64,000 nt of DNA from Rubricoccus marinus (GTDB taxonomy: Bacteria; Bacteroidota; Rhodothermia; Rhodothermales; Rubricoccaceae): the NCBI RefSeq assembly GCF_002257665.1, contig NZ_MQWB01000014.1:26453-90452 (forward strand), given 5' to 3'. This document shows, one piece after another, positions 43,105-51,095 of this stretch. The notes beneath the pieces were generated by a model. That model ran no database searches. It was not told the origin of the DNA and saw only the letters and a list, made by a program, of their open reading frames with translations. How positions within the stretch are numbered: the stretch's first letter is position 1; each line of letters starts with the position of its first letter. Both the position numbers and the translations under genes were made by a program.

Positions 43105-45003
43105 GTGGAGGCGCAGGACACCGTCCCCGGCTCGCGCTCCGGCGGCGCGCTCCTGGTGCTCCTCACCGTCCCGGTGGGCGTCGGGGGCGTCGTCGCGACG
43201 CACGCGCTGGCGTGGTACGCCAAGTTCCACCCGGCGCTCGGCGAGCCGGTCTGGAGCGCGGACCCACCGGCGTACGCCCTGCTCCTCGCCGTGGCGGCGG
43301 GCGCGCTGGGTGGGATCGGGCACACCGTCCTCGTGGACCGCAACCGGGGCGGGTGGGCGCTCGTGCTCTTGCTCGTCGTGATGGCGCCCGTGTTCGTCGG
43401 CCCGCTCTACGAGCCCTCCGACGGCGCGCGCTGGGTGGCCCAGGCGATCCGAACGCAGGGCATCGGGTCGACGCCCGTCCAGGTGGCCGGGTGGTCGTTC
43501 GGGTTTGCGTGGGCGCTCGCGCTCGTCGCGATGGCCTTTCTTACCAAGCCCGAGCCTCGCGAAGCGTCGTCGAGCCACGGGTCCGCCGCCTGGGGCGACG
43601 GCGCCGCGCTAGCTGGTGCCACGAGCGGCGTGCTCATCGGGAGAGGGCAGCCGAAGCGCCGGAGGAAGCCGGGGCCGGTCCTGCGCTACGACGGACCCGG
43701 CCACTTGCTCACGGTCGCCCCGACCCGTGCGGGCAAGGGCGTCGGCGCCGTCGTGCCCAACCTGCTCAACCACGGCGGCGCGGTCGTCGTGACGGACCCG
43801 AAGGGAGAGAACTTCGCCATTACAGCCAGGCACCGGCGCCAGAGGCTCGGCCAGCGCGTGGTCGGGCTCGACCCGTTCGGGCTGGCGGGCCGCCTCGGGC
43901 TCCCCGAGGCCGAGGTCGAGGCGGCGCGCGGCGCGCTCAACCCGCTCGACTTGATCGACTCCGCCAGCCCGGACGCGGCCGACGACGCGGCCATGATCGC
44001 CGACATGCTCGTGGTGCCCCAGAAGGGCGGGGCCGAGGGCTCGTTCTGGGACGAGGAGGCGAAGGCGCTCCTGGCGGGGCTCGTGCTCTACGTCGCGCTC
44101 TCGCGCGTTGGAGCCGAGCGGTCGCTTCCGCGCGTCCGCGAGCTCTTGACGCTCGCGCCCGAGCCCTTCGACGACCTGCTCGTCACGATGGGCGGCCACC
44201 CCGACGCGACCGTCCAGCGGACCTCGAACCGGCTCCGCCAGAAGGCCGACCGCGAGCGGTCCGGCGTCGTCTCGTCGGCCCAGAGCCACACGCACTTTCT
44301 CGACTCGCCCCGGATGGTGACGGTCCTGAGAGAGAGCACGTTCGACCCAGCGGATCTCGCCCGTGGCGGGCTCTCGGTCTACCTCGTGGTGCCGCCCGAC
44401 CGGCTCGATACGTTCTCGCGCTGGCTCCGCTTGGTCGTCGCGACCTCGCTCGTGGCCGTGACGCGAGCGCGGCCCATGACGGTTGGCGGCGGGGCAAGAG
44501 AGAGCCGGGTGCTCTTTCTCCTGGACGAGTTCGCCCAGCTCGGCCCGATGGCGCCCGTTCGCCGGGCCGTCTCGCTCATGGCGGGCTACGGGGTCCAGGT
44601 GTGGCCCTTCCTCCAGGACCTCGGCCAGCTCAAGCAGACGTACCCGAAGGACTGGGAGACGTTCATCGCGAACACCGACGTGGTCCAGGCCTTTGGGACG
44701 ACGGACCAGTTCACGGCCGAGTACCTCTCGAAGATGACCGGGACCCGGACCGTGTTCTCGCACGGGGCCACGACGGGCAAGAGCCGGAGCCGTGGCAAGA
44801 GCCGGTCGTCGGGGCGGAGCGAGGGGGCGTCGATGAGCGAGCACGGCCGCCCTCTCGTGATGCCGGACGAGCTCCGGCTGATGGACGACAGTGAGCAACT
44901 GCTCCTCGTGCGCGGCCACCGGCCCCTCCAGTGCCACAAGCTCCGCTTCTACGAGGACGGTGAGTTCGAGGGGCTCGCAGCGAGTCCCCCCGGCTCCTTG
45001 TAG
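43105..45003 (+). CDS. traG: TraG, VirD4-type coupling protein
   Basis: This is a 632-aa protein from GTG 43105, two bases after the trbI stop. Three to four N-terminal membrane helices occupy residues ~10-150 (LLVLLTVPVGVGGVVATHAL; ALVLLLVVMAPVFVGPLY). Walker A is VAPTRAGKGVGAVVPNLLNH (~residue 203) and Walker B VLFLLDEFAQLGPMAPVRRA (~470), followed by YGVQVWPFLQDLGQLKQTYP. These are TraG/VirD4 signatures. It brings the relaxase-DNA complex to the channel. The last 55 bases overlap the convergent P-type ATPase gene, which sets the edge of the metal cargo. Confidence 0.95.
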   Translation: MEAQDTVPGSRSGGALLVLLTVPVGVGGVVATHALAWYAKFHPALGEPVWSADPPAYALLLAVAAGALGGIGHTVLVDRNRGGWALVLLLVVMAPVFVGPLYEPSDGARWVAQAIRTQGIGSTPVQVAGWSFGFAWALALVAMAFLTKPEPREASSSHGSAAWGDGAALAGATSGVLIGRGQPKRRRKPGPVLRYDGPGHLLTVAPTRAGKGVGAVVPNLLNHGGAVVVTDPKGENFAITARHRRQRLGQRVVGLDPFGLAGRLGLPEAEVEAARGALNPLDLIDSASPDAADDAAMIADMLVVPQKGGAEGSFWDEEAKALLAGLVLYVALSRVGAERSLPRVRELLTLAPEPFDDLLVTMGGHPDATVQRTSNRLRQKADRERSGVVSSAQSHTHFLDSPRMVTVLRESTFDPADLARGGLSVYLVVPPDRLDTFSRWLRLVVATSLVAVTRARPMTVGGGARESRVLFLLDEFAQLGPMAPVRRAVSLMAGYGVQVWPFLQDLGQLKQTYPKDWETFIANTDVVQAFGTTDQFTAEYLSKMTGTRTVFSHGATTGKSRSRGKSRSSGRSEGASMSEHGRPLVMPDELRLMDDSEQLLLVRGHRPLQCHKLRFYEDGEFEGLAASPPGSL

Positions 45004-47510
45004 GCGAGGAGCCGGAGGGCGTTGAAGACGACGATGAGCGTCGACCCCTCGTGGAGCGCGACCGCCGGGCCGATGCCGAGCCCGAAGAGCGTCGCTGGCA
45101 CGAGGAATGCGACCATGCCGAGGCTCATCCACAGGTTTTGGCGGATGATCCCGCGCGTCTTCCGCGAGAGGCCAACCGCAAACGGCAGCTTCGACAAGTC
45201 GTCGGCCATGAGCGCCACGTCGGCCGTCTCCAGCGCCACGTCGGAGCCCGCCGCGCCCATCGCGATGCCGACCGTCGCGTTCGCCATCGCGGGCGCGTCG
45301 TTGACGCCGTCACCCACCATCGCCACCTCGCCCTGCTGGCGGAGGGCTTTGATGGCCTCCACCTTGTCGTCGGGCAGGAGGTCGCCGCGCGACTCGTCGA
45401 TGCCGACGGCCCGGCCGACCGACTCGGCGACGACCTGGGCGTCGCCCGAGATCATGATCGTGGTCTCGATGCCGAGCGCGTGGAGCTGGCGGATCACGCC
45501 CTTGGCGGCCTCGCGGGGCGTGTCCATGAGCCCCACGACGCCCAGGAACCGGCCGCCGCGCTGGACGAGCATCGTCGAGCGGCCGTCGGCTTTGAGCACG
45601 CGGTCGCGCTCCAAGAGGGCAGGGGGCGCCGCCGTCCCGCCGTCGAGCGTGAACAGGTCCGGCTTGCCGACCGCGACCGCCTCGCCCGCGAGCGTCGCGC
45701 GGATGCCGTGGCCGGTCACGCTCTGCAAGTCCTCGGCCTTCGCCGCGCCCGTGGCCCGGTCGGCCAGGTCGCGCACGACGGCGCGAGCCAGCGGGTGCTC
45801 ACTCAGGCGCTCGACGGCCACCACGGCCTCGATCAGCTCCGCATCGGTCGCGCCAGAGGCCGGGACGACGTCGGTCACGCGCGGCTCGCCCTCGGTGAGC
45901 GTGCCCGTCTTGTCGAACGCGATGGCGGTCACGCCGCCGAGCGCCTCCAGCGGGCCGCCGCCCTTGACGAGCACGCCGCTCCGTCCGGCACGCGCCACGC
46001 CCGAGAGCACGGCCGACGGTGTCGCGATCGCGAGCGCGCAGGGGGACGCCGCCACCAGGACGGCCATCGCGCGGTAGAAGCTCTCCGAGAACGGCTCCGA
46101 CCAGACGTCGAGCATTCCCAGGAGCGGCGGCACGACAATCAGACCGACCACGAACGCGAGCACGGACGGCACGAAGATCTTCTCGAACCGGTCGGTGAAC
46201 CGCTGCGTGGGCGAGCGCTCGGTCTCGGCCTGGGCCACCATCTGGACCACGCGCGCCAGCGTCGTCTCGCCCGCGGGCCGCGTCACGACGACATCGAGCG
46301 CGCCGGAGCCGTTGAGCGTGCCCGCGAAGACGCGGTGCTCGGGCGCGGCGCCCTCGGGGTCCGCCAGCGCGGCGTCGAGGTCGGGCGCAGGTTGCTTGTC
46401 GACCGGCACGCTCTCGCCCGTGACGGGCGCCTGGTCGACGGCGCTCGTGCCGACGGCCATGATGCCGTCGGCCGCGATCCGCTCGTCGGGGCGCACCACG
46501 ACCGTGTCGCCGACGCGGAGCTCGCCGACGGGCACCTCCGTCTCGACGCCGTCACGCCGGACGCGGGCGGTCGCCGGCGCCAGCTCGCCCAGCGCCTCGA
46601 TGGCGCGGCGCGCCTTGCCCATCGCGTAGCCCTCGAGCGCGTGGCCGATGGAGAACAGGAACAGCAGCAACCCACCCTCGAACCACTCGCCGAGCGCGGC
46701 GGCGCCTGCCGCGGCGACCAGCATCAGGAAGTCGATCTCGAAGCGGCCCGCCCGGATCGAATCGTAGGCTTCGCGGACGGTGAACCAGCCGCCGAAGAGG
46801 TACGCGCCCAGGAATAGCACGAACGGGACGGTCTCCGCGACGCCGGTGAACGTCGCCAGCGCCCAGCCCAGCCCAACACAGACGCCGCTCAGGATGGCGA
46901 AGATGAGCTCGGTCCGCTCACCGAAGATGCCGCCGTGGGAGTGCCCTCCGTGCGCGCCTGGGGCGTGGTCGTGCCCGCTGTGGTCGTCGTGGCCCTCGCC
47001 GGGCGCGTGGTCGTGACCGGCGTGGTCATCGCCCTCGGCTGCGGCGACCTCCGGCGGATCGTCGCCGCGAACGGTGACGCCGAGACCCGCCAGCGCGCGG
47101 CGCAGGTCGGCCTCGCTCGTCGCCTCGCGGTCGAACTCGATGCGGACCGGGCCGGTCGCGTTGGCCTCGGCCTCGACCACGCCGGGCGTCTTCTGGATGA
47201 GCTCGGTGACCGTCCGGGCGCGGCGCTGGTGCCCGAGCCCGTCGGCGGGCCAGAGCACGTGTCCGTAGCGCTCCGTGATGCGGGCGCCCGCGGCCTCGGC
47301 CGTGCGCCGCAAGCGAGGGAGCGCGACCGCGCTCGGGTCGTAGTGCAGGCAGAGCTGAGCGGGACGACCGCCCTCGGCGGGGACGACGTGGGCGCGTTCG
47401 ACGCCGGAGGTGGCCGCGAGCGCGTCGGTCAAGCGCGTGACGCAGGCGTCGCGAGCGTCTGGCGCGTCGGGGAGAAGGACCGGGAGGTCGAGGCGGAGAG
47501 GGTCAGGCAT
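44949..47510 (-). CDS. Heavy-metal P1B-type ATPase with SPC motif
   Basis: This is an 853-aa metal-exporting ATPase. Two N-terminal ferredoxin-like folds without CxxC (residues ~5-75 and ~100-150) are followed by a His-rich stretch (GHDHAPGEGHDDHSGHDH). The catalytic core has the A-domain motif PVTGESVPV, membrane motif ASPCALAIATP, phosphorylation site DKTGTLTEGE, HP-type SEHPLA and hinge GDGVNDAPAMANA. SPC instead of CPC is the hallmark of the P1B-4 group (cobalt, zinc, iron). The long His-rich N-terminus is more like zinc exporters. The ATG at 47510 overlaps the stop region of the upstream methyltransferase by 8 bases. It is the distal gene of the CDF operon. Confidence 0.92.
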   Translation of the reverse strand: MPDPLRLDLPVLLPDAPDARDACVTRLTDALAATSGVERAHVVPAEGGRPAQLCLHYDPSAVALPRLRRTAEAAGARITERYGHVLWPADGLGHQRRARTVTELIQKTPGVVEAEANATGPVRIEFDREATSEADLRRALAGLGVTVRGDDPPEVAAAEGDDHAGHDHAPGEGHDDHSGHDHAPGAHGGHSHGGIFGERTELIFAILSGVCVGLGWALATFTGVAETVPFVLFLGAYLFGGWFTVREAYDSIRAGRFEIDFLMLVAAAGAAALGEWFEGGLLLFLFSIGHALEGYAMGKARRAIEALGELAPATARVRRDGVETEVPVGELRVGDTVVVRPDERIAADGIMAVGTSAVDQAPVTGESVPVDKQPAPDLDAALADPEGAAPEHRVFAGTLNGSGALDVVVTRPAGETTLARVVQMVAQAETERSPTQRFTDRFEKIFVPSVLAFVVGLIVVPPLLGMLDVWSEPFSESFYRAMAVLVAASPCALAIATPSAVLSGVARAGRSGVLVKGGGPLEALGGVTAIAFDKTGTLTEGEPRVTDVVPASGATDAELIEAVVAVERLSEHPLARAVVRDLADRATGAAKAEDLQSVTGHGIRATLAGEAVAVGKPDLFTLDGGTAAPPALLERDRVLKADGRSTMLVQRGGRFLGVVGLMDTPREAAKGVIRQLHALGIETTIMISGDAQVVAESVGRAVGIDESRGDLLPDDKVEAIKALRQQGEVAMVGDGVNDAPAMANATVGIAMGAAGSDVALETADVALMADDLSKLPFAVGLSRKTRGIIRQNLWMSLGMVAFLVPATLFGLGIGPAVALHEGSTLIVVFNALRLLAYKEPGGLAASPSNSPSS

Positions 47511-48147
47511 CAGGAGAAGGGTCGGGAGAGAGGGGCTTGCGGGCGAGGGCGGCCTCGAACAGGCCGCCGAAGAGAGCGGGCTCGCGGTGGACGAGGACGA
47601 GCCCGGCGTGGTCCAGGAGCGGTCCGAGCTGGCGGTTGAGGTCGGTGGCGACGACGCGAGCGACGGCCCCCGCGAGGCGGCGGCGGAGCGACGGTCGCTC
47701 GCCGTCGGGGAGGAACTTGTCGAAGACGGCGACGCGGCCTCCGGGACGGAGCACGCGGGCGGTTTCTCGGATCGCGGCCTCGGGGTCGGGCACGACGGCG
47801 AGGAGGAGGTGCAGCAGGACCACGTCGACCGAGGCGTCGGGGAGATCGAGCGCGTGGGCATCCAGTTCCCGGACCTCGATGCCGGTCCCGAGGCGGGCCG
47901 CCTCGGCGCGCGCGGCGCGGACCATGCCCGGCGCCACGTCGCCGGCGATGACATCCGCCTCTGGCGGGAGGTGCGCGAAGTCGAGCCCGGTCCCGCATCC
48001 GGGGATCAGCACGCGCTCGCCGGGCTGGACCTGGGCGAGCGCGAGCGACCGGCGGCGTCCGGCGTCGAGGCGGCGGACGACGGGGTCGTAGACCGGCGCG
48101 TAAAGCGTGTACCGGAGGCGGTCCCACAAGGTCGAGTGGTCGGGCAT
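47503..48147 (-). CDS. SAM-dependent methyltransferase, class I
   Basis: This is a 214-aa protein. Motif I is VLIPGCGTGLDFAHLPPEAD, followed by IAGDVAPGMVRAARA, DASVDVVLLHLLLAVVPDPE and RVLRPGGRVAVFDKFL, the standard order of UbiE-like small-molecule methyltransferases. It begins 2 bases after the CDF gene and overlaps the P-type ATPase by 8 bases, so it is co-translated with metal exporters. A methyltransferase acting on lipids or thiols in metal tolerance is possible; the substrate is unknown. Confidence 0.88.
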   Translation of the reverse strand: MPDHSTLWDRLRYTLYAPVYDPVVRRLDAGRRRSLALAQVQPGERVLIPGCGTGLDFAHLPPEADVIAGDVAPGMVRAARAEAARLGTGIEVRELDAHALDLPDASVDVVLLHLLLAVVPDPEAAIRETARVLRPGGRVAVFDKFLPDGERPSLRRRLAGAVARVVATDLNRQLGPLLDHAGLVLVHREPALFGGLFEAALARKPLSPDPSPDA

Positions 48148-48149
48148 GG

Positions 48150-48953
48150 CTACCGGGAGAGGGCGAGGATCCGCCGCGCGCCGTTCGCCACTACGACGAA
48201 GATGAGCGCGCCCGCGACGAGGTCTGGGATCGGAGAGGCCGTCGCCCAGACGACGAGGGCCGAGGCGATCACGAGGCCGTTGACCTTGATGTCGTTGGAC
48301 GTAAAGATCCATGAGGCCTCGACGTGAGCCTCACCCGGGCTACCGCCCCGGGCGCGGCGCAGGACGAGGAGCGTCGCCACGTTCCCCACGAGCGCGAGCG
48401 CGGCCACGACGATCATGGTCGGCACGTCGGGCGGCGCCTCGGCCGTGACGAACCGGCGGACGACCTCGACGAGCCCGAAGACGGCGAGGCCCGCTTGCAA
48501 GTACCCGCTCCACCGCGCGAGCCGCTTTTTGCGGAGGACGGTCCCGCCGACCGCGAGCAGGCTCAGCGCGTAGACGAGGGCGTCGGCGAGCATGTCGAGC
48601 GAGTCGGCCACCAGGCCCATCGAGCCCGAGACGAGCCCGGCCGTGAGCTCGCCGACGAAGAACGTGGCGTTGATGGCGAGCGCGATCCAGAGCGGCCCGC
48701 GCTCCTGGGCCGGCTCCGCGCGGAGGTCGCCCGGGGCGGCCAGGCCGCTCTCGATCTCGCGGGCGCCCAGCCCCAGCCCGTCGAGCGCCACGCTGACCCT
48801 CGCCCGGTCGCCCTCGTGGACGACGTCGAGATGGCGGGCCGGGAGGTCGAAGCGGAGCGGCCCGACGCCCTCGACGTCGGCCAGCGCCATGCGGACGAGC
48901 CGCTCCTCGGCGGCGCAGTCCATCTTCTCGACGTGGTAGCGGGTCCGAGTCAC
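48150..48953 (-). CDS. Cation diffusion facilitator-type transporter with N-terminal HMA-like domain
   Basis: This is a 267-aa protein from GTG 48953. Residues 1-75 form a ferredoxin-like fold with YHVEKMDCAAEERLVRMALA, in which MDC is kept but the second Cys of an HMA domain is replaced. Then come about six membrane helices with INATFFVGELTAGLVSGSMG, LVADSLDMLADALVYALSLL, SWIFTSNDIKVNGLVIASAL, the CDF (cation efflux) pattern with D-x3-D in two helices. No C-terminal cytoplasmic domain. It heads the operon CDF-methyltransferase-P1B ATPase, and its promoter carries two copies of the ArsR-type operator. Confidence 0.88.
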   Translation of the reverse strand: MTRTRYHVEKMDCAAEERLVRMALADVEGVGPLRFDLPARHLDVVHEGDRARVSVALDGLGLGAREIESGLAAPGDLRAEPAQERGPLWIALAINATFFVGELTAGLVSGSMGLVADSLDMLADALVYALSLLAVGGTVLRKKRLARWSGYLQAGLAVFGLVEVVRRFVTAEAPPDVPTMIVVAALALVGNVATLLVLRRARGGSPGEAHVEASWIFTSNDIKVNGLVIASALVVWATASPIPDLVAGALIFVVVANGARRILALSR

Positions 48954-48994
48954 GAGCGGTCTACGAGGGGATGAGGAGGGGCAGCGCTCGATAC

Positions 48995-49043
48995 GTTTGA
49001 GCAGGCGCTCAAACTAACAGAACATTTGAGCCGACGTGCAAAC
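48995..49043 (-). promoter_or_regulatory. Two ArsR-type operators before the CDF operon
   Basis: GTTTGAG-N6-CTCAAAC (48995-49014) and ATTTGAG-N6-TGCAAAC (49024-49043), 29 bases apart. The same 7-6-7 palindrome covers the arsR start at 56591-56610. The sites begin 42 bases upstream of the CDF start codon, in an otherwise gene-free 127-base gap, so the ArsR protein probably represses this operon without metal. Confidence 0.75.
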
Positions 49044-49080
49044 GTTCGGTGTATTGGTTTCGCGGAGGGCAGCGGGATCG

Positions 49081-49821
49081 TCACGAGGGATCGGGAGCCT
49101 GCCCGGTGGAGAGGTAGGCGGCCCCGAGGAGGTGCTCCTCGTAGTGGACGTCCTCGGCGTGGGCCTCGACCGAGCGCCACGGCTGGATGTCCTCGTAGGC
49201 CCGGCTCACCCCGAACGGTCGGTTGACGATCTCGCCCGCGCGGATGAGCCACTCGGGCCAGCCGTCGGGGCGGCGGAGCCCGCCGACGGCGACCCGGCCG
49301 CCAGGCGTGAGGGCGTCCACGGCGCGCGCGATCACGTCGGCGTGCTCGGGGACCATCTCGATCCCGAACGTCGAGAGGACGCCGTGGACGGGCTCGGGGA
49401 ACGCGAACGCCCGAACGTCGGCCTCGATGAGCTCCACGTTCTCCCACCCCGCGGCCTCGACGCGCTGACGCGCCTGGGCGAGCATCCCGGGCGAGAGGTC
49501 CACACCCACGACTCGGCCGGTGGGACCGACGGCCTCCACGAGGAGGGGGAGGTTGGCACCCGTGCCACAGCAGAGGTCGACGGCCGTGTCGCCGGGCGAA
49601 AGCTGGAGCGACTCGACGGCCCGGCGTCGGTAGCGTCCGCCCCCGACGAGCCCGTAGGCGGTGGCGGCCTGGTCGTAGACGGGTGCGAGGCGGTCGTAGA
49701 GTCGGCGGACGGCGTCGGGTCCGAGGACAGTGGGTTCGCCAGAGGCCGAGCGCCGGACGCGGCGCCAGAGGAGGGCTCCGCCAGCGGCAGCAGCCAGAAC
49801 GAGAGGGGTAATGCGCTTCAT
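49081..49821 (-). CDS. Membrane-anchored UbiE-like methyltransferase
   Basis: This is a 246-aa protein. An N-terminal hydrophobic segment (MKRITPLVLAAAAGGALLWR) looks like a membrane anchor. The class I methyltransferase core follows: LAPVYDQAATAYGLVGGGRY, motif I AVDLCCGTGANLPLLVEAVG, VVGVDLSPGMLAQARQRVEA and ALTPGGRVAVGGLRRPDGWP. Closest in style to phospholipid or quinone methyltransferases. It follows the RND adaptor gene by 19 bases on the minus strand and is the last gene of the efflux operon. Substrate unknown. Confidence 0.85.
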   Translation of the reverse strand: MKRITPLVLAAAAGGALLWRRVRRSASGEPTVLGPDAVRRLYDRLAPVYDQAATAYGLVGGGRYRRRAVESLQLSPGDTAVDLCCGTGANLPLLVEAVGPTGRVVGVDLSPGMLAQARQRVEAAGWENVELIEADVRAFAFPEPVHGVLSTFGIEMVPEHADVIARAVDALTPGGRVAVGGLRRPDGWPEWLIRAGEIVNRPFGVSRAYEDIQPWRSVEAHAEDVHYEEHLLGAAYLSTGQAPDPS

Positions 49822-49840
49822 CGGGGTTTCGGGCTGTGGT

Positions 49841-51049
49841 TTAGTGCTCGTGCTCGGAGAGTTCGCCTCGGCTGCGGAAGCTCTTGAGCGCGAACACGCC
49901 GTCCACGACGACGCGCTCGCCCGGCTCCAGGCCCGCCGTGACCTCGACGCGGTCGCCGGTCGCTTGTCCTAGCGAGATCGCGCGACGGGCGTAGGTGCGG
50001 GGCTCACCGTCCACGGGGACGTAGACGAACGCCTGGGCGCCTTCGCGCTCGACGGCCTCCGTCGGGACGGTGATCGCCGTACGCCCGGCCTCAGCGCCCT
50101 CGCCCGCCTCGACGTCGAACACGACCGTCACGAACGTCTCGGGCCGGAGTTCGGCCGTCGCGTTGGTCACGCGGAGCCGGACCGTCGCCGTGCGTGTCTC
50201 GCCCGCCACCTCGGCCCCGACGAACTGGACCACGCCCCGGTAGCGCCGCCCGCCGGGCGCCTCGACCACGGCCACGTCGCCTTGCCCGATGGCGACCGCG
50301 GCGGCCGGGTCGATGCTGGCGTCGGCGTAGACCTGGCCGGGCGCGATGACCTCGTAGAGCGGGGCGCTGGCCTGGACGAAGGCGCCGAGCTCGGCCTGGC
50401 GCTCGGACACGACGCCCGAGATGGGCGTCGCGACCGTCACGCGGCCCGTGACGCCGCCCGGCCCCGACGGAATCGAGCCGCCGTGGGCGCGGACCTCGCC
50501 CGCGAGCGCGGCGGCCTGCGCCTGGGTCGCGCTCGCGTCGGCGACGGCCTGCTCCAGGAGCGTGCCCGAGATGAGGTCCTCGGCGGCGAGCTGGCGCGAG
50601 CGGTCGAGCTGCTGGCGGGCCTGCGTCACGCGCGCCTGGGCCTGGAGGTACTCGCCCTGCAAGCGGGCCACCTCGGGGCTCTCGATGGCGGCGACGGCGG
50701 CGCCCCGGCGGACGGCCTGGCCTTCGGCCGCGAGGAGCTGCACGACGCGGCCGTCCACGAGCGCGCCGACCTGGGCACGGCCGGTCTCGGTCGGCACGAT
50801 GCGCGCGGGCACGCGGAGCTCGGCCGCCAGCGGCGACGCCTGGACCACGGCGGTCTCGATCTCGACGGCCGCGGCCTGCGCTTCGGTGAGCGTGATCTCG
50901 TCGCCGTGGTCGTCGGCCTCGCCAGAGGCTTCGTCGTCGGAGTGGGCGCCTGGCGCCTCACCGGCGTGGTCGTCGATGGCCTCGGTGTCGGAGCCGCACC
51001 CCGCGAGGGGGACGGCGAGAAGGAGAGCGAGCAGAAAGAGTCGGTTCAT
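49841..51049 (-). CDS. RND efflux periplasmic adaptor (CusB/CzcB type), lipoprotein
   Basis: This is a 402-aa protein starting MNRLFLLALLLAVPLAGCGS, with lipobox LAGC. A His/Asp/Glu-rich segment (HAGEAPGAHSDDEASGEADD) probably binds metal. Then come the adaptor domains: ETAVVQASPLAAELRVPARI, DGRVVQLLAAEGQAVRRGAA (lipoyl half), a coiled-coil hairpin (EYLQAQARVTQARQQLDRSR) and ITVPTEAVEREGAQAFVYVP. It joins the inner-membrane pump to the outer-membrane factor, both encoded in the gene just upstream. Confidence 0.92.
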   Translation of the reverse strand: MNRLFLLALLLAVPLAGCGSDTEAIDDHAGEAPGAHSDDEASGEADDHGDEITLTEAQAAAVEIETAVVQASPLAAELRVPARIVPTETGRAQVGALVDGRVVQLLAAEGQAVRRGAAVAAIESPEVARLQGEYLQAQARVTQARQQLDRSRQLAAEDLISGTLLEQAVADASATQAQAAALAGEVRAHGGSIPSGPGGVTGRVTVATPISGVVSERQAELGAFVQASAPLYEVIAPGQVYADASIDPAAAVAIGQGDVAVVEAPGGRRYRGVVQFVGAEVAGETRTATVRLRVTNATAELRPETFVTVVFDVEAGEGAEAGRTAITVPTEAVEREGAQAFVYVPVDGEPRTYARRAISLGQATGDRVEVTAGLEPGERVVVDGVFALKSFRSRGELSEHEH

Positions 51050-51095
51050 CGGAGTCGGGGTCAGAGGTCTGGGTCGCCAGAGGCCTCGGGAGGAT

